Origin: Phycisphaerae bacterium RAS1
GTDB lineage: Bacteria; Planctomycetota; Phycisphaerae; UBA1845; Fen-1342
Direction: 5' to 3'
Assembly (NCBI GenBank): GCA_007859745.1
Contig: SMLU01000001.1
Coordinates: forward strand, 1,612,001-1,676,000
DNA length: 64,000 bases
In this document: positions 21,102-30,401 of the stretch, piece by piece
How the letters are laid out: each line of letters starts with the position of its first letter
How positions within the stretch are numbered: position 1 is the first letter of the stretch
The notes under the pieces: generated by a model
What the model saw: the letters and a program-made list of their open reading frames with translations, nothing else
Databases searched by the model: none
Told to the model about the DNA's origin: nothing
Made by a program: the position numbers and the translations under genes

Positions 21102-21190
21102 GGCCGGTCCCCCACCGGGGGGCCGGTCCCCCACCGGGAGGCCGGTCCCTCACCGGGAGGCCGGTCCCTCACGCGGCGGCCGGTCCCCCA
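21102..21190. repeat. 19-bp tandem repeat, five copies
   Basis: GGCCGGTCCC begins at 21,102, 21,121, 21,140, 21,159 and 21,178, an exact 19-bp period. The unit is one arm of palindrome family C plus CACCGGGA or CACCGGGG. It lies upstream of the HDOD gene. The region 20,793-21,351 otherwise holds only palindromes and the HDOD promoter. Confidence 0.9.
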
Positions 21191-21351
21191 CACCCGGACC
21201 CGCCGACATTATCAGTCCCGCATTGGCGCGACGCCGATGCTCCCCTCAAACCGAACACTCCACCTGCCCGATAACGAATAAGAGGTTTTCGTGGTAGCCG
21301 CGCGCCGGTTGATTTGGAAGACTCTCAGCAGAAACACGAAGGGGTTTCGAC

Positions 21352-22398
21352 ATGGGACTGCTGTCATTCCTGAGAAGATGGACGACCTCGTCTAGTCAAT
21401 TGGATCTTTCCCCTCCGCCCGCGCCGGAAGTCACGCTGGAGCGCGCCGCGCCCGCCATGACGGTCGCGCCGGCGATGGACGAACTCTCCGATTCGGCCGA
21501 GCCACCCGGCTGGTGGGTGCCGCGCGTGTGCGATCCGGCGGCGGCCCGTCCGGCAGGTACGGTGGACCAGACGCTGTATTCACGCCTGGTGGCCGTGCTC
21601 GACAATCCGAACATCGAGCTGCCCCGCCTGCCGCAGGTGACGCAACAACTGCTGGCCCGCATGCAGAGCGAGGACGTCGACTACAAGAAAGCCGCCGAGT
21701 TGGCGCGGCAGGACCCTGTCCTGACCGCCAACCTGTTGCGGCTGGTGAACTCGGTCGCGTACCGCGGGGTGGCGGAAGTGACCCAGATCGACCGCGCCTT
21801 CGCCCGCCTGGGGCGACGGGCGCTCTGCAGCTTCCTCATCGCCGACGGCGTCAAGGGCATCGCCATCAAGGTTGGCGGCAAGCAGAAATCGCTGGGTGAA
21901 GAGCTCTGGCGGCGTTCGCTGGCCTCGGCCGTCATGATGGGTTTCGCGGCGCAGCGCTTCGGCCTCAGCGAAGACCAGTCTTTCCTCGTCGGCCTGCTGC
22001 ACGACATCGGCTCGCTCGCGATTCTGAAAGTGCTCTATGATCACCGCGTCAGCGGCGGCGCCGAAACCTCGCGCGCCACGTTCGATCGCGTCAACCGCGA
22101 GTGGCACGAGCACCTGGGCATGCGTCTCGCGGATGCCTGGGGACTGCCCGACCCCCTCCCCGAGCTTATCGGAAGCCACCACCGCGAGCCGCGCGACGAC
22201 GATCCGCTCAAGACGACCCGTTACCTCCTCGCCATGTGCGACGCGGCCGGCGAAATGCTCGGCTACGCGGCTTACGTCGGGCACGATTTCCTGAATCTGG
22301 CCTGCGTCAAGAAGCTCGGCCTTCGCGACGAGCCCAGCACCCGCACCCTGCTCCTTGAAATGGCTCAGGCCGCCGAAACGCGGATGGCGGCGTTCTAG
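21352..22398 (+). CDS. HDOD-domain signalling protein
   Basis: A 348-residue cytoplasmic protein. After a low-complexity N-terminus of 75 residues comes an HDOD domain (about 85-290): IELPRLPQVTQQLLARMQ, then AELARQDPVLTANLLRLVNS, FLVGLLHDIGSLAILKV and LGMRLADAWGLPDPL. HDOD proteins lack full HD phosphodiesterase activity and act in signalling, often near cyclic-di-GMP or motility regulators. No output domain or partner is seen. The ATG start is preceded by GAAGGGG. Confidence 0.85.
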   Translation: MGLLSFLRRWTTSSSQLDLSPPPAPEVTLERAAPAMTVAPAMDELSDSAEPPGWWVPRVCDPAAARPAGTVDQTLYSRLVAVLDNPNIELPRLPQVTQQLLARMQSEDVDYKKAAELARQDPVLTANLLRLVNSVAYRGVAEVTQIDRAFARLGRRALCSFLIADGVKGIAIKVGGKQKSLGEELWRRSLASAVMMGFAAQRFGLSEDQSFLVGLLHDIGSLAILKVLYDHRVSGGAETSRATFDRVNREWHEHLGMRLADAWGLPDPLPELIGSHHREPRDDDPLKTTRYLLAMCDAAGEMLGYAAYVGHDFLNLACVKKLGLRDEPSTRTLLLEMAQAAETRMAAF

Positions 22399-22494
22399 CG
22401 GCAGTCTTGGTGGGATCGCAGTCCGAGCCCCGCGCGCGAGCGCGCGGATGTTTGTGGGCCCCAAACCACTGTGCGCGATTCCGCGCCACCGTCG

Positions 22495-22552
22495 GAACGC
22501 GAAGCGCAAGCGAGCGCAAGTCGCGGTGGGCGCTCGCTTGCGCTTCGCGTTC
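22495..22552. repeat. REPIN-like palindrome, family G
   Basis: Perfect 23-bp inverted repeat (22,495-22,517 and 22,530-22,552) with a 12-nt loop, core GAAGCGCAAGCGAGCGC. A closely similar arm occurs inside glnS near 9,663-9,686. The gap 22,399-22,794 holds nothing else that I recognise. Confidence 0.85.
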
Positions 22553-22794
22553 TGAAACGCCGCGCCAATTCGCGCAGGCACGCCGCAACGGTGAGTGCCG
22601 CCGCGCGACGTCGCTCATAGACTGAGCGCCCCGCGCTGGAGAGGCTCGGAATTCACTTATCAGACGCGCAACCGGCAGTGAGACCGCTTACCTTTGCCTT
22701 CCACCCGGTAGGCTCGTAAACTTCTCCTGGAGCCGTAATTGTGGTGCCCGCCGCGTCGTTCAAGCCGATCGATATGGGGGCGGAGATTCGTCGC

Positions 22795-24681
22795 ATGAAA
22801 AGCTGCTCGCTGTCGCGTTTGCTGGGTGCTTGGGGTTGTCTCTTTGCGCTGAGTTTCACCACCCTCGGCGTCGTCGGCGGCTGCCCGCCCGCGGGCGACA
22901 ACAGCAACGTCAACTCCAACGACAACTCCGACAACGGCAACGACAACAACGGCAACACGAACGCCAACAGCAACGACAATACCGGGAACGATAACAACGC
23001 GAATTCGAACGGAAACACCAACGGCAATACGAACGGCAACGCCAACGGCAATACGAACGGAAACGGAAATACGAACGGAAACGGAAATACGAACGGAAAT
23101 ACGAACGGAAACGACAACAACGGCAACGACAACAACTCGAATACGAACGGAAACGGAAACGGAAACGGCAACGGTAACGACAACACCAACGGCAACGACA
23201 ACGGCGGGACCGCCCCGACCAGCTTTACGCTCCGAAAGATCGCGCAGTCCGGCGACACCGTCCCCGGCCAGAGCGGTGCGACGTTCTCCTCATTCGGCAC
23301 GCCCATCATCGACGCCGCCGGCCGCGTCGCCTTCTGGGGCCGCTTCACCGGCGGCGTCGGCGCCGCCGGCCTCTACTGCTTCCAGAACAACGCGCTCGAA
23401 AGCGTCGTCGACGACGACCCCGCCACCGCCGGATCCGTGCCCGGCCGCACCACGGACGACTTCTTCGGCACCTACAGCCGGGCCGACCAGGTCGGTGGCG
23501 ACGGCAACCCGGTCAATCTAGAGATCGCCTGGGGCAAGGACGGCCGCCTGCTCTTCAACTCGCCGGTCGACGGCGAAGAATTCTCCCGCGGCGTCTACCG
23601 CTGGCGCGCCACCGACCGGAACCTCATCCGCGTGGCCGACATCGAGCAGATGCTCCCGGTCTGGGATTCGCAATTCAACGGCACGTTCACCGGCATCTTC
23701 GACTTCCAGCAGCCCGGCGTCGGCGACAACGGCGTGGCCCTCTTCGTCGCCACTTACACGCTCGTCGGCGACGGCGGCTTCCGCAGCGGCGCCGGCGTCT
23801 TCAGCAGCAATGGATCGACCGTCAGCCTCGTGTCGGACGTCCTGCTCTCCGGCAACTCCCTGCCCGAGCAGACCGAAGACATCACCATCACCACCTACAA
23901 CGAGCTCGCCGCCATCAGCGCCGCCGGCGACTTTCTCTTCCAGGCCAGCTTCACCGACGGCTCCGGCAACCGCGGCGTCTACCTTTCACGCGGCGGCGTG
24001 ATGTTCCGCGTGGTGGACAACCGCAGCGGCGCGAGCTTCCCCGGCCTGCCCGCCGGCATCACCGTCGGCCCGAGCTACCCGGCTATCACGCTCAGCAACA
24101 ACTACATCGCCCTTGAAACCAAGATCAAGCTCAACAACGTCGAGCGCGAAACCGTGATCCTGTTCGACTGGGTGGCGGGTACGTGGTTGGAGCTGATCGC
24201 GGATGGCGGCGCGGTCGCCCGCACGCTGATCTCTGGTGTCAACGAGGATGGTCAGCTCGTGTTCGTCGGCAGCGACAATCATCCGTACATCGCCGGCCCC
24301 GACGGCCGCACGCGCATCGACGCCAGCCTGGCCGCGCCGCTCGTCGCCGCCGGGGCGACCTGGGTCGAGTCCGGCGGCTCAGTGAATCACAACGCCCGGG
24401 CCATGCTCCGCTATAATCGCGGCGGATCGAGCAGCGCTCCGGGCATCGCCTTCTGGAACGGCTCGCAGGCGTTCATTGTCGCCGACACGGTCACCGGCTC
24501 GCTGGGCGCGAATATCGTCGGCATCACGACGCTGACCGCGCCGGAGCGCGACCGTCCCGGCCGCAGCGGTGCGCTGAATGATCTGGACCAGATCGTCTTC
24601 CGGGTGACGCTCGCCGGTCCGGACAACACCGCCAACACGGCGGACGACATCCAGGTGATTTACCGGGCCGAGCCGCAGTAA
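22795..24681 (+). CDS. lipoprotein with Asn/Gly-rich linker and beta-propeller-like domain
   Basis: A 628-residue putative lipoprotein. The signal peptide ends in the lipobox VVGGC. It is followed by about 110 residues made almost only of Asn, Gly, Asp, Thr and Ser (repeats of NGN and NDN), presumably a flexible tether. The rest (about 140-628) is a repeated beta-rich domain with phrases such as GRVAFWGRFTGG, DGRLLFNSPVDG, GDFLFQASFTDG and GQLVFVGSDN, resembling propeller-type proteins common in planctomycetes. No enzymatic motif is seen. The ATG at 22,795 is preceded by GGCGGAG. The linker DNA is repetitive and could vary in length. Confidence 0.75.
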   Translation: MKSCSLSRLLGAWGCLFALSFTTLGVVGGCPPAGDNSNVNSNDNSDNGNDNNGNTNANSNDNTGNDNNANSNGNTNGNTNGNANGNTNGNGNTNGNGNTNGNTNGNDNNGNDNNSNTNGNGNGNGNGNDNTNGNDNGGTAPTSFTLRKIAQSGDTVPGQSGATFSSFGTPIIDAAGRVAFWGRFTGGVGAAGLYCFQNNALESVVDDDPATAGSVPGRTTDDFFGTYSRADQVGGDGNPVNLEIAWGKDGRLLFNSPVDGEEFSRGVYRWRATDRNLIRVADIEQMLPVWDSQFNGTFTGIFDFQQPGVGDNGVALFVATYTLVGDGGFRSGAGVFSSNGSTVSLVSDVLLSGNSLPEQTEDITITTYNELAAISAAGDFLFQASFTDGSGNRGVYLSRGGVMFRVVDNRSGASFPGLPAGITVGPSYPAITLSNNYIALETKIKLNNVERETVILFDWVAGTWLELIADGGAVARTLISGVNEDGQLVFVGSDNHPYIAGPDGRTRIDASLAAPLVAAGATWVESGGSVNHNARAMLRYNRGGSSSAPGIAFWNGSQAFIVADTVTGSLGANIVGITTLTAPERDRPGRSGALNDLDQIVFRVTLAGPDNTANTADDIQVIYRAEPQ

Positions 24682-24762
24682 GCTCGAAGGGCACGGCCGA
24701 GCGATCGCGCCGGACGGGCGACGGGTGGCCGTGTCTTCGCCGGCGAGCCAGTACCATCGAGC

Positions 24763-26046
24763 ATGACCAACTTCGACCTCTCCGTCCGCTTCTTCCTCCA
24801 GCTCGCCGTCATCCTCGGCGTCTGCCGGCTCGTCGGCGCCGTCGCCCGCTATTTCGGCCAGCCGCAGGTCGTCGCCGAGATGATCGTCGGCGTCCTGCTC
24901 GGGCCGTCGCTGCTCGGCGCGCTCTCGCCTGAGATCTCTGCCTACCTGTTCCCCAAGCAGTCGATGGCGATCATTTACAGCGCCTGCCAGGTCGCCCTGG
25001 CGCTCTACATGTTCATCGTCGGTCTCGAATTCCGCACGGAGCTGGTCGTGCAGCGCCTCCGCAGCGCCGCCTCCGTCTCGCTGGCGGGGATCATCACCCC
25101 CTTCGCCCTCGGCGGCCTGCTGGCCCTCTATCTCAACCGCGACCGCACCTTCTTCTCCGAGGGCGTCAGCCACGCCGAGGCCGTCCTCTTCCTCGGCGCC
25201 GCCATGTCGATCACCGCCTTTCCCATGCTCGCCCGCATCCTGTACGAACGCCGCATGACCGGCACCTCGCTCGGCACGCTCGCGCTCGCGGCCGGCTCGA
25301 TGGATGACGCCCTGGCCTGGTGTTTGCTCGCGGTGGTGCTGGCCAGCTTCGCCGGCGATTCGATGATCGCCATCAAGGCCATCGGCGGCGGCGTGCTCTA
25401 TGCCGTGTTTACGCTCACGATCCTGAAGTGGTTCCTGCGCCCCCTCGGCGCAGCCGTCGAGCGGCGCGGGTCGATGGTGAATCTGGAGCTGGTGCTCACG
25501 CTGACGCTGGTGATGCTCGGCGCGTGGTACACCGACTCGATCGGGATTTACGCCGTCTTCGGCGCGTTCATCATGGGCCTGGCGATGCCGCGCGGGAAAT
25601 TCGCCCGCGAGCTGGATTCCAAAATCGAGCCGCTGACGACCAACTTCCTGCTGCCGCTGTTCTTCATCTACTCCGGTCTGAATACGCGCATCACGCTGGT
25701 CAACACGCCGTTCCTATGGATGATCGCCGCTCTCGTGCTGTTCATCGCCTGCGCCGGGAAATTCGGCGCCTGCTACGCCGCCGCGCGCCTGAACGGCGAG
25801 CCGCGGCGCGAGGCGGCCGCGATCGGCGCGCTGATGAACTCGCGCGGGCTGATGGAGCTGATCATTCTCAACATCGGCCTCGAACGCGGCCTCATCACGC
25901 CCACGCTGTTTTCGATCATGGTCATCATGGCCATCGTGACCACGCTCGGCGCCACGCCCGTCTTCGAGTTCATCTACGGCGCCGTCCGCGACCGTCACGT
26001 CCGCGAGAGCCAGCGGCAGGCCGGCGAAGCCGTCGAACCGGCGTGA
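24763..26046 (+). CDS. CPA2-family cation:proton antiporter
   Basis: A 427-residue membrane protein with about 12 hydrophobic segments, matching the Kef/NapA-type Na+/H+ or K+/H+ exchanger domain. Typical stretches are YFGQPQVVAEMIVGVLLGPS, FLGAAMSITAFPMLARIL, AAGSMDDALAWCLLAVVLA with the paired acidic residues of the ion site, and IGALMNSRGLMELIILNIG. There is no cytoplasmic TrkA-N domain, unlike KefB/C. The ion cannot be determined. It stands alone, followed by palindrome family A. Confidence 0.88.
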   Translation: MTNFDLSVRFFLQLAVILGVCRLVGAVARYFGQPQVVAEMIVGVLLGPSLLGALSPEISAYLFPKQSMAIIYSACQVALALYMFIVGLEFRTELVVQRLRSAASVSLAGIITPFALGGLLALYLNRDRTFFSEGVSHAEAVLFLGAAMSITAFPMLARILYERRMTGTSLGTLALAAGSMDDALAWCLLAVVLASFAGDSMIAIKAIGGGVLYAVFTLTILKWFLRPLGAAVERRGSMVNLELVLTLTLVMLGAWYTDSIGIYAVFGAFIMGLAMPRGKFARELDSKIEPLTTNFLLPLFFIYSGLNTRITLVNTPFLWMIAALVLFIACAGKFGACYAAARLNGEPRREAAAIGALMNSRGLMELIILNIGLERGLITPTLFSIMVIMAIVTTLGATPVFEFIYGAVRDRHVRESQRQAGEAVEPA

Positions 26047-26072
26047 TCGGTGGGACCTGCGTCCCGTGATTC

Positions 26073-26166
26073 GGTGGGACGGGCGTCTCGCCCGTCCGGC
26101 CGCATCAGGAACGGGAAGCTTGCGTGTTCGTCGAACCGAAGGGACGGGCGAGACGCCCGTCCCACC
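26073..26166. repeat. REPIN-like palindrome, family A (long spacer)
   Basis: Inverted pair with 24-bp arms at 26,073-26,096 and 26,143-26,166 separated by 46 nt. It sits between the convergent antiporter and HerA-like genes. Confidence 0.85.
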
Positions 26167-26192
26167 CGAACTGGAAGTCGCCCCCGCCGCGT

Positions 26193-28262
26193 CTACTCAC
26201 TTGCCGGCGGCTCGGCCAGCAGCGCCGCCAAATCCGCCAGTTTCCTCTCTGCTCCCGAAAGCGATCGCGGCCGCGATGCATCGGCGACCGCGTCCGCGCC
26301 GCGCGCCGCGCCGCCGAGTATTTCAGGTTCGGGGACGAAGGCCGGCGCCTGGTGTGGATCCGTGGCGCGCGTGAACTCCCGCTCGCCGTTGGCGTTTCGC
26401 CGGGCGCTGCTGCGGTCCTGCCGCCACCAGCGGTCCAGAATCTGCTCCGGATCGCCCCCCGGAACACCCTGCGACCACATCTTGAAGAAATCCACGTCGC
26501 TGCTGCGCGGCAGGCGCGGCGGCAGGTCGATCAGCGTGCGCATCGGCATCAGCACGGCGTCGCCGATGATGAAGCCCTCGCCTGGCCGCATGCTGGGCAG
26601 CAGGTTGATGAGGCTGCGGAACTGGTCGCTGACGACGCGGGCGGCGTAGTCCTGGTCGTCGGGATTGTTCATGCGCATCAGCACCATCGAGTTACACTGG
26701 CTGAGCACGGTTTCGGACAGCTCGCTGGGCCGCTGGCTGACGACCATCGCCGAGACGCCGTACTTGCGGCCTTCCTTGGCGACCTTTTCGACCGCGTCGC
26801 GCGAGAACGTTCGGCGGCCGGGCTTGGCGACGCGCGGCAGGTAGTTGTGCGCTTCTTCGTAGACGATCAGCGTGGGCTGGCGCACTTCCGGGGGCGACCA
26901 GAAATTGAAGTCGAAAATGGCGCGTGTCAGCACGGCGACGGTCGTATCGACCACGTCGAACGGCAGTCCGGACAGGTCGATGATCGTCAGGTTCCGCCGC
27001 GGGTTCGTGCGGCCCAGAATCTGGCTCATCACCATAGAGACGTTGCGGCTGAGCCGGCCGGGAGTGCCCTCGCGACGGAAGCGGGCCGAGAGGTCGGCGT
27101 TGCGATGCGCCTGTTCGAAGGGGCGCAGCATGAAGTCGTAGCGCCGGTCGTTCAGGCGCGTCTCAAGCTGGTTGACCATCCCGAGCAGTTTTCCAAAGAA
27201 GGTCGCGTGCGGGACTTCGCCCTCGGCGTTGCCCTTGTTGAACTCCATTCTGCGCGACAGCAGCATGGCCTCCTGCTCATCGGTGGGGAGTTGCCGGAAA
27301 GGCAGGCGCGCGAAGGCGTAATTCTGCGTATTCAGAACAAAGCGGGCTTCGTTCATGTTGTCGGCGTAGGTCTTCAGGTCTTCGATCGCGTAGTACAGCG
27401 GCGTGTCGATCGTGTATTCGGTGACGAGCCCCAGGTCGACGGCCGCGGCGCGCTTGAGCTTCTCGAACGCGGCCCGCAGGAAAATTTTCTGGGCGTTGAC
27501 GTTGATCGGGTTGTTCGTATCGAGGAAGAGCTGCTCGAACTCCTCGTACTGGAGCATCCAGTAGGGCATCACCAGGTTGCGATCAGAGAGGTACGTGACG
27601 TTCGGCAGGGGACGGCCGTCGTCGCCGCTGAAAGCCGAGAGATACTCGCCGTGCATGTCGAACATGACGACTTGCGCGTGCGGCAGGCGCAGGGCCTCGT
27701 GGACGATCTTTGCGGTGGTGCAGCTCTTTCCGGAGCCGGAATTGCCCATGACGGCCACGTGCTTGGCGAAGAACTCCTTGCCCAGCACCTTCACCTCGAA
27801 GTCAGTGTCCACGGCGAAACGGCCCATGGCGAACGACTTTCGATGCGATCCGGCGCCCGCCGCCGCCAGCTCGTCGAAGCAGCCGAAGATCAGCTCAAAG
27901 TCCTCGTCGACGCCCAGCCGGACGGGGTCGCCCAGCGTGGGGTATTCGTTGACGCCGCGGGTGAACTTGTCATTGCGGACCGTTCCGAGGAGCTGGACCG
28001 ACATGGTGATTCGCGTCGGCGCCTCGGGATAGGGCCCCGGCTGGAGTTCGCCGGCGGCGCCGATGCGCGTGACGTAGCCGATGAGCGTGCAGCGTTCGAG
28101 CGGGATGGTGACGTACGTGCCGAGGCGGCCGACGCGATACGTCGTGCCGTGATACTCCAGAAGCAGATCCTCGATTCCTATCTGGACTTCGACGGTATCG
28201 CCCTCGACGGCGATGACGTGTCCGATCTTCAGCGGATCGTGCCCGACCTGAGGTCCGTTCAT
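26193..28262 (-). CDS. HerA-like ATPase/DNA translocase
   Basis: A 689-residue P-loop ATPase of the HerA/FtsK clade. The N-terminal beta-barrel (HAS-barrel-like) contains [17 protein letters not shown]. The Walker A motif is [18 protein letters not shown], and Walker B is [17 protein letters not shown] conserved Gln/Arg region follows ([20 protein letters not shown]). HerA proteins are hexameric translocases that in archaea act with the NurA nuclease in end resection. No NurA is adjacent here, so the role is open. The start at 28,262 has AAGGGA upstream. It is divergent from pckA. Confidence 0.85.
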   Translation of the reverse strand: MNGPQVGHDPLKIGHVIAVEGDTVEVQIGIEDLLLEYHGTTYRVGRLGTYVTIPLERCTLIGYVTRIGAAGELQPGPYPEAPTRITMSVQLLGTVRNDKFTRGVNEYPTLGDPVRLGVDEDFELIFGCFDELAAAGAGSHRKSFAMGRFAVDTDFEVKVLGKEFFAKHVAVMGNSGSGKSCTTAKIVHEALRLPHAQVVMFDMHGEYLSAFSGDDGRPLPNVTYLSDRNLVMPYWMLQYEEFEQLFLDTNNPINVNAQKIFLRAAFEKLKRAAAVDLGLVTEYTIDTPLYYAIEDLKTYADNMNEARFVLNTQNYAFARLPFRQLPTDEQEAMLLSRRMEFNKGNAEGEVPHATFFGKLLGMVNQLETRLNDRRYDFMLRPFEQAHRNADLSARFRREGTPGRLSRNVSMVMSQILGRTNPRRNLTIIDLSGLPFDVVDTTVAVLTRAIFDFNFWSPPEVRQPTLIVYEEAHNYLPRVAKPGRRTFSRDAVEKVAKEGRKYGVSAMVVSQRPSELSETVLSQCNSMVLMRMNNPDDQDYAARVVSDQFRSLINLLPSMRPGEGFIIGDAVLMPMRTLIDLPPRLPRSSDVDFFKMWSQGVPGGDPEQILDRWWRQDRSSARRNANGEREFTRATDPHQAPAFVPEPEILGGAARGADAVADASRPRSLSGAERKLADLAALLAEPPASE

Positions 28263-28465
28263 GCGTCGTCCCTTCGTTTTCGCGCGGAGCAACCGCTCGC
28301 CGTCGCGCCGGCCGACCGCCGGCTACTGTGAGTATCGAATGGACCGCACACCGACATCGGCGCAAGTCGCAGGAAGATTGGCGTCAATCCCCAAACCCGA
28401 TAAATTACGCGGCAGCATCGCGGCACCGGCCCGTCGTTTTTGCCTGTCCCCGTAGGAGTGCGCAC

Positions 28466-30064
28466 GTGAGCGACATTCGCATCGCCCCCAGCCGGCACGG
28501 CCTCGACGCCATCGGCCTGAAACACGCCGGCCGGCAGCTCTGGAATCTCCGCCCCGCAACACTGGTCGAGATGGCCGTGCAACGCGGCGAAGGGCAGCTC
28601 AGCGACAACGGGGCCCTGGTGTGCCGCACCGGCAAACGCACCGGCCGCTCACCCAAGGACAAGTTCATCGTGCGGGAGCCGTCGTCGGCCGAGCGCGTTC
28701 ACTGGGGCGAGGTGAACGTCGCGTTTCCGGCCGACAAGTTCGAAGCGCTTGAAAAGAAGGTGTTTGCGTACCTCGCGCAGCGTGACGTGTTCGTGCAGGA
28801 CCTGTGGGCCGGGGCGAACCCCGATCATCGGCTGCCCGTGCGCGTCGTCACCGAATTCGCGTGGCACAGCCTGTTCGCGCGGCAGCTCTTCATCCGTCCC
28901 CCGGCCGAGGCCACCGCCGAGCACAAGCCCGAGTTCACCATTGTCGCCGCGCCCGGCTGCCTGGCCGACCCGAAAGCAGATGGAACCAACAGCGAGGCCT
29001 TCGTGCTGTTGAGCTTCTCGCGAAGGCTGGTGCTCATCGGCGGCACGCACTACGCCGGCGAAATCAAGAAGTCGGTCTTCACCATCCTGAACTTCCTGCT
29101 GCCGCTTGAAGGCGTGATGTCGATGCACTGCTCGGCCAACATCGGGCAGGCCGGCGACGTCGCACTCTTCTTCGGCCTCTCCGGCACGGGCAAGACCACG
29201 CTCTCGGCTGATCCCAAACGCCGCCTGATCGGCGACGACGAGCACGGCTGGTCCGACCACGGCGTGTTCAACTTCGAAGGCGGCTGCTACGCCAAGGCGA
29301 TCAACCTCTCGGCCGAGGCCGAGCCGCAGATCTACTCGGCGATTCGGTTCGGCAGCGTCGCCGAAAACGTGGTGATCGACGCGCACACGCATCGCCCGCT
29401 GTATGAGGACGGCTCGCTCACCGAAAACACGCGCGTCGCGTACCCGCTCGACTTCATCCCGGGCGCGGTCGAGCCGGCGCTTGGCGGCCATCCGCGCAAC
29501 ATCGTGTTTCTCACGTGCGACGCGTTCGGAGTCCTGCCGCCCATCTCCAAGCTCACGCCGCAGCAGGCGATGTACCACTTCCTTTCGGGCTACACCGCCA
29601 AGGTGGCCGGCACGGAAGCCGGCATGGGCAAAGAGCCGCAGATGACCTTCTCGACCTGTTTCGGGGCGCCCTTCATGGTGCTCGATCCGGCGGTCTACGC
29701 CGACCTGCTCGGCAAGAAAATTGCCCGGCACCATTCACACGTCTGGCTGCTGAACACGGGCTGGAGCGGCGGCGGTGTGGGCGTGGGGAAACGGATGAAG
29801 CTTTCGTTGACGCGGGCGATGGTCACAGCGGCGCTGGGCGGCAGCCTGGAGCACCTTCCGACCTGGCCGCACCCGGTCTTCGGCCTGCATATTCCGACGA
29901 CGTGTCCGGATGTGCCGGAGAGCGTGCTCGATCCGCGGAGCACCTGGAGCGACGGGGGCGCGTACGACGCGAAGGCCAGGATGCTGGCGGGTTCGTTCGC
30001 AAAGAACTTCGAGAAATTCCCCAGCGCCGCGGCGGAGATTCGCGCGGCCGGACCGCAGGTCTAG
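28466..30064 (+). CDS. pckA: phosphoenolpyruvate carboxykinase (ATP)
   Basis: Converts oxaloacetate and ATP to PEP, CO2 and ADP, the entry step of gluconeogenesis. At 532 residues it has the family length. Motifs seen: [20 protein letters not shown] (substrate binding), [16 protein letters not shown] (kinase P-loop), [20 protein letters not shown] (metal-binding DD) and AYPLDFIPG. The start is a GTG at 28,466, preceded by AGGAG, which gives the normal N-terminus. An upstream in-frame extension is not protein-like. A family D palindrome follows the stop. Confidence 0.95.
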   Translation: MSDIRIAPSRHGLDAIGLKHAGRQLWNLRPATLVEMAVQRGEGQLSDNGALVCRTGKRTGRSPKDKFIVREPSSAERVHWGEVNVAFPADKFEALEKKVFAYLAQRDVFVQDLWAGANPDHRLPVRVVTEFAWHSLFARQLFIRPPAEATAEHKPEFTIVAAPGCLADPKADGTNSEAFVLLSFSRRLVLIGGTHYAGEIKKSVFTILNFLLPLEGVMSMHCSANIGQAGDVALFFGLSGTGKTTLSADPKRRLIGDDEHGWSDHGVFNFEGGCYAKAINLSAEAEPQIYSAIRFGSVAENVVIDAHTHRPLYEDGSLTENTRVAYPLDFIPGAVEPALGGHPRNIVFLTCDAFGVLPPISKLTPQQAMYHFLSGYTAKVAGTEAGMGKEPQMTFSTCFGAPFMVLDPAVYADLLGKKIARHHSHVWLLNTGWSGGGVGVGKRMKLSLTRAMVTAALGGSLEHLPTWPHPVFGLHIPTTCPDVPESVLDPRSTWSDGGAYDAKARMLAGSFAKNFEKFPSAAAEIRAAGPQV

Positions 30065-30107
30065 CGTTGCTGACGGTTGGCTTGGCCGCCGGCCGGGCCG
30101 CTTTTCC

Positions 30108-30200
30108 GAACCCGCCGCGCCAAGCGGCGAGGTGATGATCGTTAGGGAATTGACGCCGCCGGGCCGGGGACGTCGACCTGCCGCTTGGCGCGGCGGGTTC
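30108..30200. repeat. REPIN-like palindrome, family D (second copy)
   Basis: Inverted pair with arms near 30,108-30,129 and 30,180-30,200, similar to 20,961-21,053 including part of the spacer (GATCGTTAG). It lies 44 nt after the pckA stop. Confidence 0.8.
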
Positions 30201-30401
30201 GGAAGGATTTGCCCGCCGAGCCGGCCAAGGTCTTCGGTCAAACCTGACGACGCCTCTCGCCCGGGGCGCCCGGGAGCTTGGAGCGACAGAAGCGCCGGCG
30301 GCGGCTAAACTTGAACCAAGCGGACGCAGGAACGTAAGGGGTATCGTGTTCGTCCGCCGTGCCCGCGCAAAGAACTGCCTCTTGGCTTGAGGAATGCGTT
30401 C

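Noticed and set aside
22891-23205. Separate microsatellite or mobile repeat
   Set aside because: The AACGGC/AACGAC-type repeats stay in frame and encode the Asn/Gly linker of a lipoprotein, so they are part of the gene.
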